From positions 1-64,000 of IMG/VR virus record IMGVR_UViG_3300009008_000009: DNA of 64,000 nt; one strand, given 5' to 3'. A program made the position numbers and the translations under genes. Below the pieces are notes generated by a model. The model was not told the origin of the DNA. It did not search any database and saw nothing but the letters and a program-made list of their open reading frames with translations. This stretch comes from a virus. Each line of letters opens with the position of its first letter. Within the stretch, counting starts at the first letter, position 1. Positions 33,196 to 40,710 of the stretch are shown here, one piece after another.

Positions 33196-33750
33196 TTACT
33201 TACCGACCTTCTCAAACTTAACCACAATGAAGCGACCGAATGGTCCCTTGTTCTGCGGACGGTAGTCTCCAATGCCAATCCGACGTCCGCCGTACACGAG
33301 GGCTTCGTTTACCGTCTCCGGCTTGAAGTCCTCCTCATCGAACTCAATGTCGAACTCCAACGCCCACTCTGGAAGATGAGGACGATGGCGAACAATTCTC
33401 CCCTTGGTTGCCCGAACAACCACCGGACGTGAGTCGATCTGCCAACTCTGATTTTCATGGGGAATGGAGAAGGGAGTAATCACAATGGCACCAGAAGCGT
33501 ACAGGGATGAGAGCGTTGAACGCCCCTGCTTCTGCTTCTTACCTGCCTCGGTCAACATCGCAATAATGTGCTGCGAAGGCTGATAGATTGTACCATCTTC
33601 CATACGGTACAACGCATTTGCAGCCTGTGCCTTGTAGTCCGGGTTCTGCTTCTTCTGTTTCGGACCCGTGTCCATCTGCTCTTCGATGGGGAACCTGTTA
33701 TGTAACATCCCCGGTTCAATACCCTCGAGTCGTACATGGTAAGTCAGCAT
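33196..33750 (-). CDS. RAMP-like (Cas7-type fold) protein of unknown function
   Basis: Not a named family, but the layout resembles RAMP/Cas7 RNA-binding proteins: an N-terminal strand LTYHVRLEGIEPGMLHNR, then DGTIYQPSQHIIAMLTEAG where Cas7-type proteins have a 'P-S-x-x-x-G' helix start, and a C-terminal glycine-rich loop GGRRIGIGDYRPQ...GPFGRF. Its leader RNA is an array of sixteen GG-marked 5-nt units, so the protein may bind that RNA or its DNA as an oligomer. This link is inference. It has a CGGAGATGATGAAAG ribosome site; no other cas-like gene is near. Confidence 0.55.
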   Translation of the reverse strand: MLTYHVRLEGIEPGMLHNRFPIEEQMDTGPKQKKQNPDYKAQAANALYRMEDGTIYQPSQHIIAMLTEAGKKQKQGRSTLSSLYASGAIVITPFSIPHENQSWQIDSRPVVVRATKGRIVRHRPHLPEWALEFDIEFDEEDFKPETVNEALVYGGRRIGIGDYRPQNKGPFGRFIVVKFEKVGK

Positions 33751-33778
33751 CTTTCATCATCTCCGTTTGTTAAAACTT

Positions 33779-33858
33779 CCGTACCTTACCTAACCTAGCC
33801 TGACCAATACTCTCCTCGCCCAGCGTTACCGAGCCAGACAGGACCATACCAGGCCGAC
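33779..33858 (-). repeat. array A: sixteen 5-nt units marked by GG (leader RNA)
   Basis: On the plus strand CC recurs every 5 bases: CCGTA CCTTA CCTAA CCTAG and so on for sixteen units, thirteen of them with CC. On the minus (transcribed) strand this is NNNGG repeated. The three other bases vary, so this is a spaced binding-site array, not a simple repeat. The predicted transcript start lies at its first unit. Confidence 0.9.
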
Positions 33859-33862
33859 TTTT

Positions 33863-33890
33863 ATGCTATGAGACTCTTGTTGACTTACAA
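33863..33890 (-). promoter_or_regulatory. promoter between the two GG arrays
   Basis: TTGTAA, 16 nt, TAGCAT on the minus strand. Counting about 7 nt from the -10 box puts transcript start at 33856-33858, the first unit of array A. Confidence 0.55.
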
Positions 33891-33893
33891 ATC

Positions 33894-33963
33894 CCGTACC
33901 TTTCCTTACCAGACCGGACCCCTCCTTGCCATACCTTACCGGACCCCGCCCCGCAATGCCAGA
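33894..33963 (-). repeat. array B: fourteen 5-nt units marked by GG
   Basis: The same pattern as array A: CCGTA CCTTT CCTTA CCAGA and so on, thirteen of fourteen units with CC on the plus strand. Both arrays begin with CCGTA and are in the same 5-nt phase (115 bp apart). It lies upstream of the promoter, in the 3' region of the UDG-like gene. Confidence 0.9.
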
Positions 33964-34010
33964 TCAAATCCGCCCAGTTTGTATAACAACTTTCGCTTAG
34001 CAACGAAAGA

Positions 34011-34382
34011 TCATCCGTATCCATCCTTCCCGTATTCCATCTCTAACATAAGCTCCTGAATCCTGTGCCCAGCCACCCGCAAAGGATCAACCGTGTTCAT
34101 CCGTGCTGACGGATGAGGTGCATGGACAATTTCACACGGACAACATACAGATGATAATGTATCCTGTGCAACCTTTCCGAGAGCAAGAATGACCTTCGGT
34201 CGAGCCACATCTATAACCTTCTTGACGTGATTCCGGTCGACCGGCGTGTTGTCGCCACAGTAGTTTCCGACCCTTGGTGCCACCTCCTCGTACATCCAAG
34301 ACATGCAAACGTCGCCAAACGCACGGCGCAGTGTCTTGCCCACCCGGCCACCATTAAAGTTGATGACCCGGATCATCCGCAT
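34011..34382 (-). CDS. uracil-DNA-glycosylase-like protein
   Basis: A 123-residue protein with the C-terminal core of the UDG superfamily: ARPKVILALGKVAQDTL (central strand and helix) and HAPHPSAR (DNA-intercalation loop with the HPS motif). The N-terminal water-activating motif of typical UDGs is not clear; NFNGGRVGKTLRR lies in its place. It may be a small phage branch or a non-catalytic relative. Overlaps the upstream gene by 10 bp. Confidence 0.6.
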   Translation of the reverse strand: MRMIRVINFNGGRVGKTLRRAFGDVCMSWMYEEVAPRVGNYCGDNTPVDRNHVKKVIDVARPKVILALGKVAQDTLSSVCCPCEIVHAPHPSARMNTVDPLRVAGHRIQELMLEMEYGKDGYG

Positions 34383-34564
34383 GCGGCCTTCGTAGCACCC
34401 TTGAGCTTTGGTGTGTAGACATCGAAGATGTCCTTCTCCGGGTCCACCAACTTGGATGCGTCGTGGCTGATAGCCCGACGTTTCAGTTCCTCGATAACCG
34501 CAGTAATTCGACGAGCTACCTGATCGATATGTTCAACGGTAGCTTCTGTTGAGTCGTAGCTCAT
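34373..34564 (-). CDS. truncated DUF5662-like protein
   Basis: A 63-residue protein matching only the first third of the DUF5662 family: HIDQVARRITAVIEELKRRA, then SHDASKLVDPE and FDVYTPKLKG. In the family this continues for about 100 residues with His-rich motifs; here the frame stops after AACG and the UDG-like gene begins. A truncated remnant or a short functional form are both possible. Confidence 0.55.
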   Translation of the reverse strand: MSYDSTEATVEHIDQVARRITAVIEELKRRAISHDASKLVDPEKDIFDVYTPKLKGATKAACG

Positions 34565-35106
34565 ACAGTCTTACCCCCTCGTTTCTTTCGGAAGGCCAGC
34601 AACCCGCTCACTGCAATCGGACGGTCTACAGTTATGTCGTCGGCGCAGAGAAGATCAGCATACTGATCCGAGTCGACCTTTCGGTACCACTCCATCTCAT
34701 CACTTGTGTATGTGTTTATAAATGACTTCGCTGCCCTGACTGCCTTGTCCTTGTCTACACCGCGACCAAGTGCCGATCCGGTGCGAGGATCGAAGGCAAG
34801 ATAAACAGATCCCCATAGACGTTTGGCAGCGGAGCGTGCGTACGGAAAGAGATCGCCGATCTGGCTGTTCAGGGCGTACCGGGTGAGATTCGCAAATGAC
34901 GATGCCCAGTCTTTCCAGTCACCAGTCGGCATTCCCCAAGTGAAGATACCAGTCGTCGGGCTCAGTGACCCCACCGCTGGCTTCTTGATCTTGACCACGT
35001 AGATCTGAACACCCCGGTGACGTCCACCATCGTGAGTGTTGGCCACGGCCTTCTTACTCAACCGCCGTTTCTTGACCCCAGTGCTATCGCGAAGAAACAG
35101 ATGCAT
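34561..35106 (-). CDS. hypothetical basic protein
   Basis: Not recognised; 181 residues from the ATG behind AAGGAGCGCCGAGACA. The much longer open frame upstream is antisense-free shadow of the next gene and is rejected. Basic at both ends (VKKRRLSKKA, FRKKRGGKTV); residues 60-150 are helical. Confidence 0.65.
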   Translation of the reverse strand: MHLFLRDSTGVKKRRLSKKAVANTHDGGRHRGVQIYVVKIKKPAVGSLSPTTGIFTWGMPTGDWKDWASSFANLTRYALNSQIGDLFPYARSAAKRLWGSVYLAFDPRTGSALGRGVDKDKAVRAAKSFINTYTSDEMEWYRKVDSDQYADLLCADDITVDRPIAVSGLLAFRKKRGGKTV

Positions 35107-35584
35107 TGTCTCGGCGCTCCTTGCACTCATTACAAATGTCGCGTTCGTATTGACAGTGCGGACAGTAAATCTGGTCGCAGACTTCACACGAACGTACGTC
35201 CCCGGACAGTATCTCCCGTGGGCTGCCACCGCTTTTAACGCAGTTCGAACAGTACCACTTATCGTCAACTTCAATGGTAGACTCGTCCAACGCATAAAAG
35301 CCACAGGTGTCCTTCGACCCCCGTGGCTCGTCCCAGCGCTGACAGTGGCCGTCAGAAATGAGCTGGGTCGACCTTCCGGGGATGTGTCGATGTAGATCTT
35401 CCACGGTCGCAACCAGCAGCTCGGGTCGAGATCCCAAGTACAGGCCACCGTCGTTGTCCTGCCAGATCTCGTCACCTGCGGCGAGCTCGTACGTACCGCG
35501 AAGTCCCTTAAATCGGATGGCCAGCACCGTGTTCCGACCACCGTCGATGATCTTAGTGGTGATTGTGGCCAGCGCCTTCTTCAT
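35084..35584 (-). CDS. protein with C-terminal zinc ribbons
   Basis: A 166-residue protein. The first 80 residues are beta-rich. The C-terminal half has CSNC, then CEVC, CPHC and CNEC pairs, enough for two zinc sites, as in RING/FYVE-like or double zinc ribbons. Function unknown; nucleic-acid or protein binding likely. Overlaps the downstream gene by 23 bp. Confidence 0.65.
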   Translation of the reverse strand: MKKALATITTKIIDGGRNTVLAIRFKGLRGTYELAAGDEIWQDNDGGLYLGSRPELLVATVEDLHRHIPGRSTQLISDGHCQRWDEPRGSKDTCGFYALDESTIEVDDKWYCSNCVKSGGSPREILSGDVRSCEVCDQIYCPHCQYERDICNECKERRDNASVSSR

Positions 35585-36652
35585 CTAATCCTCCTCTGCA
35601 ATCCTCCTTAACTTCAGTCCCTTACTCACTGGAACCTGTACCTTCTTCTGGTGCTCAACCACCTCAACGCCGTCCTGCTGCTCTGCACCGTTCCTGAACG
35701 TGAGCAGGTTGCGTGGTCGGTAGCAATGAGGAGAGAACCAAACGGTCTCCCTCGACGCGTTCTGGACAGCTTGTGAGTTGCGGTCCTTGCTACTGCCACT
35801 GAAGCCACCTACAGCTTTCCACCTTACCTCTTCCCAGCCCGGCAGTTCGACGTAGCCTTCGTAACCGCACAGTGCAATGCGATACGTCGGATCGTCACCG
35901 TGTTCCCGGCACCAGTCGGCTGCAGCGTCCCAGACTTCCGCGCTGTCCTCATCGTACATACCCATTACCCGGTCGCCCTTGTACGGCGGATCAAGGACCA
36001 CCCCGATAGACTTGTAGGTTCCGGTTCCGTCTTCCCTTGCATTACGAACATAACCCTCCCCTGTATAGGAATCTGACAGGACACGTTCCCATGAGCCGTT
36101 ACAGATGAGGACACCGCGCAAGCGACGGTGCAATGTTTGGATGTACTTCTGGAGCTCTTCGCCATGATAGCAGTTCACCCCACATCGACCGCTGACCGGC
36201 TTCTTGACACCGGCGATGACGCTGGAGAATCCTGAACCCAACCATGCGCTGATTCCCCATAACCACTTAGCAGCGATCTCGACGTCATTCCACATCTCGT
36301 CGGACTTCAACTTGGGAATGATCAGACCACGGTTCTCTGTCAGGGCGTTGTTGACCGCCACGAGGTCCGCTTCGACGATTGGACGCTGGAGTAGCTCGAT
36401 GAGCTTGCCCGGACTATACGCAATGGCCCGCCATGCGTTAACGAGATAGCCATCGAGATCGTTGATCACCTCGTTCGGTGGGTCTTCGAAATCGATACCG
36501 GGACGACCTAAAAGAGTCGCGGCGGAACCTACAAAGGGTTCAATGAACCGTTGTGGGTTTCCAAGGCGACTCCAGATGGTTGGTGCAATGCGGCTCTTTC
36601 CACCGAAGTATGGAAAGGGTGCCTTGATAGTCTCGTTGCGTCTTAGAAGCAT
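35585..36652 (-). CDS. D12-class DNA adenine methyltransferase (Dam-like)
   Basis: Methylates adenine N6 in DNA using S-adenosylmethionine. All D12-class motifs are visible: PFPYFGGKSR near residues 12-21, FIEPFVGSAATLL near 36-48 and the catalytic LDPPYKGD near residue 225. The 355-residue length exceeds Dam (about 280); the extra part is an insertion with a long C-terminal tail. Dam itself targets GATC, but the target here cannot be read. Likely protects phage DNA from host restriction. Confidence 0.88.
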   Translation of the reverse strand: MLLRRNETIKAPFPYFGGKSRIAPTIWSRLGNPQRFIEPFVGSAATLLGRPGIDFEDPPNEVINDLDGYLVNAWRAIAYSPGKLIELLQRPIVEADLVAVNNALTENRGLIIPKLKSDEMWNDVEIAAKWLWGISAWLGSGFSSVIAGVKKPVSGRCGVNCYHGEELQKYIQTLHRRLRGVLICNGSWERVLSDSYTGEGYVRNAREDGTGTYKSIGVVLDPPYKGDRVMGMYDEDSAEVWDAAADWCREHGDDPTYRIALCGYEGYVELPGWEEVRWKAVGGFSGSSKDRNSQAVQNASRETVWFSPHCYRPRNLLTFRNGAEQQDGVEVVEHQKKVQVPVSKGLKLRRIAEED

Positions 36653-36673
36653 TCTGGTCTCTGTATAGGTCAG

Positions 36674-37099
36674 TTACTTACGTTTCTTTTTCGGGGACAA
36701 CCACTTCTGCTTGGTCCAGCTCCACTTACGGATACGACGGGACTTCCCACCCTTGAACTCATAGACATAAACCGCATCGTCCTCGGTGACATCGTTCAGA
36801 TGGATACTTGGAGTGTATTCCAGCATGTCGAGTAGGTCGGGTAACGGGCCACGGAACATTCCAACCCCACCGCCCTCGCGCTTCACACCAATACCGTACA
36901 TGACCTTGTCATCCTTGGGGTTCAAGATCTCGTCAATATAGCGAGACAGGTTAGGTATGTCATTATGGTGAATGCGCTTCTCTATGTGCCGAAGGGTGGC
37001 GTCGACGGCGTCCTTTTTGAGACACCACTCGTGGTGGGCTTCAAAGTCGTCTGTATGGGGCTCTTGCCCGATGATGAGCAAATACAGGTTATGCGCCAT
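36674..37099 (-). CDS. hypothetical basic-tailed protein
   Basis: Not recognised; 141 residues from the ATG behind GAGGAATGTACAA (the longer frame upstream is a shadow of 37089-37511). Ends with KSRRIRKWSWTKQKWLSPKK, a Trp/Lys tail that could bind nucleic acid. Confidence 0.65.
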   Translation of the reverse strand: MAHNLYLLIIGQEPHTDDFEAHHEWCLKKDAVDATLRHIEKRIHHNDIPNLSRYIDEILNPKDDKVMYGIGVKREGGGVGMFRGPLPDLLDMLEYTPSIHLNDVTEDDAVYVYEFKGGKSRRIRKWSWTKQKWLSPKKKRK

Positions 37100-37511
37100 T
37101 TGTACATTCCTCACGCTCCACATCTCTTGCGACGGCGCGGTACTCCCGAATAATATTCTTCGCGATTGAACGTGGCACCTTGGGTTTGTCCCCCTCTCCA
37201 AAACGAACCCAGCGCTCCCATGTCGCTCGAATAAAGTAAGACGTACGTGCCACATCCTGAACTTGATCTTCAGTGAGTTCTTGACCTTCCCACGCTGTAG
37301 GAATCGTAACACAATGATTGCGTAGAAATGCATGTTCAACCCAGTGAAGAGAAAGGAGTCGGTTTTCCATCTCCGCGAACTCTGCAAACTCCTTCCGGGC
37401 CTTATTGGTCTCTGCTCTGGTGGTAAGAGACCCATGATAATCCATAACTGCTATATACTGGTCTGGCCACAGACTGGTTTCTTCGGCTACCGACTCAGGT
37501 TGTACTTCCAC
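37089..37511 (-). CDS. hypothetical protein
   Basis: Not recognised; up to 140 residues, helical (TNKARKEFAEFAEMENRLL), overlapping the next gene by 11 bp. Start not certain. Confidence 0.6.
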   Translation of the reverse strand: MEVQPESVAEETSLWPDQYIAVMDYHGSLTTRAETNKARKEFAEFAEMENRLLSLHWVEHAFLRNHCVTIPTAWEGQELTEDQVQDVARTSYFIRATWERWVRFGEGDKPKVPRSIAKNIIREYRAVARDVEREECTNGA

Positions 37512-37523
37512 TTTTCAACTCCG

Positions 37524-37907
37524 TCACGTCTTCGGAAACAAAGTATAGTGCTTTCTGAGGTACTCTGCAACTGCGTCCAAGGTTTCCTGCGGGCAATCCT
37601 CCTCCGCCCGAACCAGATACATTGTATCGTCAGACATAAAGGCTGGGTCACCTGAGGTGAAGACCAGTAGCTTGGTACCAATGATATCTGATGTAACAAG
37701 TGGATGATCTTCAATGAGACCTACCTTGGTATCAAGACAATCGTACAGGGCATCGCACATGTCGGGAGCATTATCTTGGATAGTTCTGAAGGGGGTCACT
37801 GTATCCGCCCAGTCAAACTCAGGCTCCCCGTTGTACATGAATAGAAACATCGAAAGGTAGTGGCCCCAGTCAACCAAGTCGGAATTACTGAGTGTCTTCA
37901 ACGCCAT
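37524..37907 (-). CDS. hypothetical acidic protein
   Basis: Not recognised; 127 residues, acidic, with a C-terminal helix (ETLDAVAEYLRKHY). Clean ATG start and single-gene spacing within the operon. Confidence 0.65.
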   Translation of the reverse strand: MALKTLSNSDLVDWGHYLSMFLFMYNGEPEFDWADTVTPFRTIQDNAPDMCDALYDCLDTKVGLIEDHPLVTSDIIGTKLLVFTSGDPAFMSDDTMYLVRAEEDCPQETLDAVAEYLRKHYTLFPKT

Positions 37908-37919
37908 TATCAGCCTCCG

Positions 37920-38129
37920 TCATCTTCTCAGTTTGATGTATGACTCAATGCAAATTGCTATAAACTTCGCAGCCACTCCACCAATAAATATCCGTGAGCA
38001 CACTGCGGCTGCTAACTGATGTTGATCAGGTACAACATACTGAATTATGAAGAAAGATGCAAAGGACAACACCATGAGAACCGAGGCTGCCCACTCAAAG
38101 ATCTCCATCCATTTACTTCGTATGACCAT
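37920..38129 (-). CDS. small two-span membrane protein
   Basis: A 69-residue protein with hydrophobic segments at about 9-32 and 44-62 separated by a short polar loop, and a basic C-terminus (YIKLRR). Two-span proteins of this size include holins, but a host-membrane role cannot be specified. Overlaps the upstream gene by 17 bp. Confidence 0.6.
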   Translation of the reverse strand: MVIRSKWMEIFEWAASVLMVLSFASFFIIQYVVPDQHQLAAAVCSRIFIGGVAAKFIAICIESYIKLRR

Positions 38130-38832
38130 TCATCATCCGGATCAAGTTGCGCTGCACCCCGGCCATGCTCAGTCCACTGGTGTCCTCAACAAACACCTGT
38201 CGACGTGACTTCCGTCTTGGGAAGAAGTGGTCGTACATCTTTCCGCGTTCGACATCCCCGGGGTTCGGTATTTCAATCTGTACGTCAAGTCGACCGGGTC
38301 TCAGTAGTGCTTCAGATACCCCGGCCAGCGCTTCACGGTCGGTGAGCATCCCATCCGGCAAGATCACGCTACCCTTCGGTCGAATCGGCAGGCTGCGACT
38401 GTTGCCCCAACCAAATCCGTGGCTGACCATCACGTTAACCCGATGGTCCTTTCCAAGCTCGGTGTAAACCTCGTCAGCGAACGTGTGAATGGTAGCAAGC
38501 CGAACGCCCTCGGAAACCACAGTGTTCGCAGTCTCTCCGCGAATCTGGCCCAGAGCAGTTTCGAGCTGGTCGATCATTTCAAGAAGGTCGCGCTGGTGAG
38601 TCCAGCGAAGTTCCATGTACCAACCACCCCGGCACGATTCCCAGTTATACCACTTGCCGCCAATGCGGACGTACTTGGGAAACGTGTTCCCGGGGCTAGT
38701 ACGAGTCCGAGAGTTAAATGTAGAACCGATGCACTTCTCGTACACCGCGTTCAACTCATCTGGGTGTTCCCGCACCGCGTTGCGCTGGTAGCAGTGCTTG
38801 CCCTCAAACTCCTGTCGCTGTTCTTGGGTCAT
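38113..38832 (-). CDS. protein with C-terminal AAA+ fragment
   Basis: A 239-residue protein from the ATG behind GAGGAGACGGGT. The last 100 residues contain GMLTDREALAGVSEALLRPG followed by RLDVQIEIPNPGD, which is the sensor-1/arginine-finger region of AAA+ ATPases of the FtsH/proteasome type (LxPALLRPGRxD). Walker A and B motifs are absent, so it cannot be an ATPase by itself. The N-terminal half is unrelated and unknown. It looks like a fusion or a remnant. Confidence 0.55.
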   Translation of the reverse strand: MTQEQRQEFEGKHCYQRNAVREHPDELNAVYEKCIGSTFNSRTRTSPGNTFPKYVRIGGKWYNWESCRGGWYMELRWTHQRDLLEMIDQLETALGQIRGETANTVVSEGVRLATIHTFADEVYTELGKDHRVNVMVSHGFGWGNSRSLPIRPKGSVILPDGMLTDREALAGVSEALLRPGRLDVQIEIPNPGDVERGKMYDHFFPRRKSRRQVFVEDTSGLSMAGVQRNLIRMMNGHTK

Positions 38833-39274
38833 ACCCGTCTCCTCGCTCACTTTCATCTTCATCAAAGTCATCCGGAAGTGGAAGAGTGATGTCCATCTTG
38901 GTTAGTGCCAGTGCGTGGTAGCGCTGGGACACGTCAGTGTGCATGATCAGACGGGCACGAATGCACTCGCGAGCGCTCTGATCTTTACAGTGGTCTTCAT
39001 AGGTGTATCCACCAATCACCGCAATGTTGTGAAGATAGATCAGCCAGTCGGCCATCGTCTTGAGAACCGCTTCCTCAATCCGGATCAGTTCATCGACCCC
39101 GTAGCAAAGCTGGGTCTTCATGACTTCGACCGTGTCTCTGCACCACCCTTTTTGACAGGTGTAACCGATCTTGGAGTCACCGCACCAGCCACATAGCTCT
39201 GCTGCTGTGTTGGTGAGTTTCCAGTCCTGCATCCAGTGGTCGATGCGCGTGGGCATCTGACTTCCATGTACCAT
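38804..39274 (-). CDS. cysteine-containing hypothetical protein
   Basis: Not recognised; 156 residues. AELCGWCGDSKIGYTCQKGW followed by Cys gives a possible zinc site near residue 30. The start is placed at the ATG behind GGAGATGGAA, downstream of the promoter at 39313. Confidence 0.6.
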   Translation of the reverse strand: MVHGSQMPTRIDHWMQDWKLTNTAAELCGWCGDSKIGYTCQKGWCRDTVEVMKTQLCYGVDELIRIEEAVLKTMADWLIYLHNIAVIGGYTYEDHCKDQSARECIRARLIMHTDVSQRYHALALTKMDITLPLPDDFDEDESERGDGYDPRTATGV

Positions 39275-39312
39275 TTCCATCTCCAATTCCGTCTCAGTAG
39301 TTCTTCTCGTAC

Positions 39313-39341
39313 ACAGTAACACATCAGCACTCGTAAAGCAA
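39313..39341 (-). promoter_or_regulatory. weak promoter
   Basis: TTGCTT, 17 nt, TACTGT on the minus strand, followed by GTACG. The -10 box departs from consensus. Confidence 0.5.
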
Positions 39342-39346
39342 CAAGT

Positions 39347-39670
39347 CTATATCTTAAGAGGATCAGATAATGGCATCCAAAGGCAGTGCAATGGATAGTT
39401 AACCACAGTAAGTCCATACTGGTCGGTCAGCTTACCCGTACCTCGATCACGCCAGCGGCTTGCCTTGACCTCACCTATTGTAGGATCGCAAACAGCCCAC
39501 AGCCCGGGACGGTCGGGGACGTTGGTTAATCCCCAGTCCCAGTTCTCCTGCTCAGCGATCTCTCGCCAGTACTCCGTCTCGGTCTTCTGAACAGCCCACA
39601 GGAACATCTTAAAACATTGCCCTGCAAACCATAACCGCAATCGAATATACCACGGTAGCTTTCCCATCAC
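39347..39670 (-). CDS. DUF551-like hypothetical protein
   Basis: A 107-residue protein. After a hydrophobic N-terminus (IRLRLWFAGQCFKMFLWAV), the segment VPDRPGLWAVCDP...CLWMPLSDPL resembles DUF551, a short Trp-rich domain of many phage proteins that ends THWMPLPxPP. Function unknown. Confidence 0.5.
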   Translation of the reverse strand: MMGKLPWYIRLRLWFAGQCFKMFLWAVQKTETEYWREIAEQENWDWGLTNVPDRPGLWAVCDPTIGEVKASRWRDRGTGKLTDQYGLTVVNYPLHCLWMPLSDPLKI

Positions 39671-39682
39671 TCATCCACCAGT

Positions 39683-39955
39683 TTCTTAATCTCCGTCGGT
39701 GTCCACCTCAACAAGAACCCAACGATCAACATTATCATCGTTCTTGATCAAGCGAGCTGCGATCACTTCACAGCACGCACCACACTGAAACTCATCATCT
39801 TCTTCGCAGGAACCCGACTCGTACTCTTCCCCACAGACAGGGCACTGTACCAAGTGACTATTCGTCATCGGTGTTCTCCTTTGTATGCCGAAACCAACGA
39901 TGATAATGTTGATCGTTGGGTTCTTGTTGAGGTGGACACCGACGGAGATTAAGAA
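39683..39955. repeat. 60-bp perfect inverted repeat (arms 39683-39742 and 39896-39955)
   Basis: The sequence beginning ttcttaatctccgtcggtgt at 39683 is repeated as its exact reverse complement ending at 39955. The 60 bp match without error; the arms are 153 bp apart. One arm encodes the C-terminus of the zinc-ribbon gene; the other lies in the 3' end of the methyltransferase gene, where it is read in the opposite sense. It marks one edge of the AT-rich methyltransferase pair. Confidence 0.95.
39686..39868 (-). CDS. zinc-ribbon protein
   Basis: A 60-residue protein from the ATG behind GGAGAACACCG. CPVC at residues 9-12 and CGACC near 32-36 make one zinc ribbon. The C-terminal NDDNVDRWVLVEVDTDGD lies in one arm of the 60-bp inverted repeat. 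Function unknown. Confidence 0.7.
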   Translation of the reverse strand: MTNSHLVQCPVCGEEYESGSCEEDDEFQCGACCEVIAARLIKNDDNVDRWVLVEVDTDGD

Positions 39956-40709
39956 TTTGTTCATCTTGTTTATTTATTCGCTTCTCTGCTATCTTGAAGT
40001 ACGTTTCATCAAGTTCGATTCCGATGAAGTCCCGGTTGAGGTTCTTACATGCTACTCCTGTTGTTCCGCTTCCCATTGTGAAATCTAATACCGTTTCACC
40101 CTCATTAGTGTATGTCTTGATTAGGTATTCCATCAGGGCAACTGGTTTTTGGGTTGGGTGTAATTTATTCCCTTTTGGTGTGTTTGATACACTATTAAAA
40201 AATAATACACTTTTAGGGTTTACTCTGTTTGGGTCATATTGCTTAGCTTCTTGCTTACCCAAAGAAATATGGTTACTTGAACTTTTAGACTGTATTGGTT
40301 TTTTTGCCCTAACCTTACCTGTGTCCGACCTCTCTCTCATAATTTTATTGTATGTTGGCTTTCCTTTTTTTATAAAAACTGAAATCATTTCGTGATACTT
40401 CATCGGCATAAATGAGCTTGTAGCCATACCTGTAGGCATTGATTTTTCCCAAATCCAATCATACTTATAGTTCTTAATATTACTCATCCTCAAAGCACTA
40501 CTAAAAGGCTCGCTCCCAAACAAAACAATAGCCCCGTTCGGTTTAATAATCCGCTTCAACTGCTCCCACATAAGTTCCAAGGGAATGATGCTGTCCCACT
40601 TACAAGCTGTAGTTCCGTATGGCGGGTCGCATATCACGGCATCTATGCTGCCCGTTTCAATGTCCTTCATCTTCTCAAGACAATCGCCATGTATTAAGTC
40701 TATTTTCAT
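39858..40709 (-). CDS. DNA methyltransferase (DPPY type), paralogue 1
   Basis: A site-specific DNA methyltransferase of the N4-cytosine/N6-adenine type: catalytic ICDPPYGTTACKWDS near residue 30 and SAM-binding DFTMGSGTTGVACKN near residue 215, in the beta-class order. Its last 25 residues (RCPPQQEPNDQHYHRWFRHT and on) come from reading through the inverted-repeat copy and are not family sequence. The paralogue next to it has a nearly identical C-terminal third. The gene is clearly more AT-rich than its neighbours, a sign of transfer. Confidence 0.88.
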   Translation of the reverse strand: MKIDLIHGDCLEKMKDIETGSIDAVICDPPYGTTACKWDSIIPLELMWEQLKRIIKPNGAIVLFGSEPFSSALRMSNIKNYKYDWIWEKSMPTGMATSSFMPMKYHEMISVFIKKGKPTYNKIMRERSDTGKVRAKKPIQSKSSSNHISLGKQEAKQYDPNRVNPKSVLFFNSVSNTPKGNKLHPTQKPVALMEYLIKTYTNEGETVLDFTMGSGTTGVACKNLNRDFIGIELDETYFKIAEKRINKQDEQILNLRRCPPQQEPNDQHYHRWFRHTKENTDDE

Positions 40710-40710
40710 T

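Larger units (their letters stand above)
33751..34010. other. 260-bp intergenic region with two pentanucleotide arrays and a promoter
   Basis: No gene. It holds array A, a promoter, and array B, all listed separately, plus a 35-bp spacer between the arrays that does not follow the pattern. Confidence 0.85.

Noticed and set aside
33779-33963. CRISPR array
   Set aside because: The period is 5 nt with variable bases; there are no repeat and spacer units of CRISPR size.
35107-35541. Long upstream part of the open frame ending at 34561
   Set aside because: It lies across the zinc-ribbon gene in another frame and its composition is Arg/Ser/Thr-rich like a shadow.
36674-37435. 253-residue version of the gene starting at 37435
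   Set aside because: The first 112 codons overlap gene 37089-37511; the ATG at 37099 has a good ribosome site.
37920-38129. Holin assignment for the two-span protein
   Set aside because: No lysin or spanin lies nearby and size plus two spans alone are not enough.
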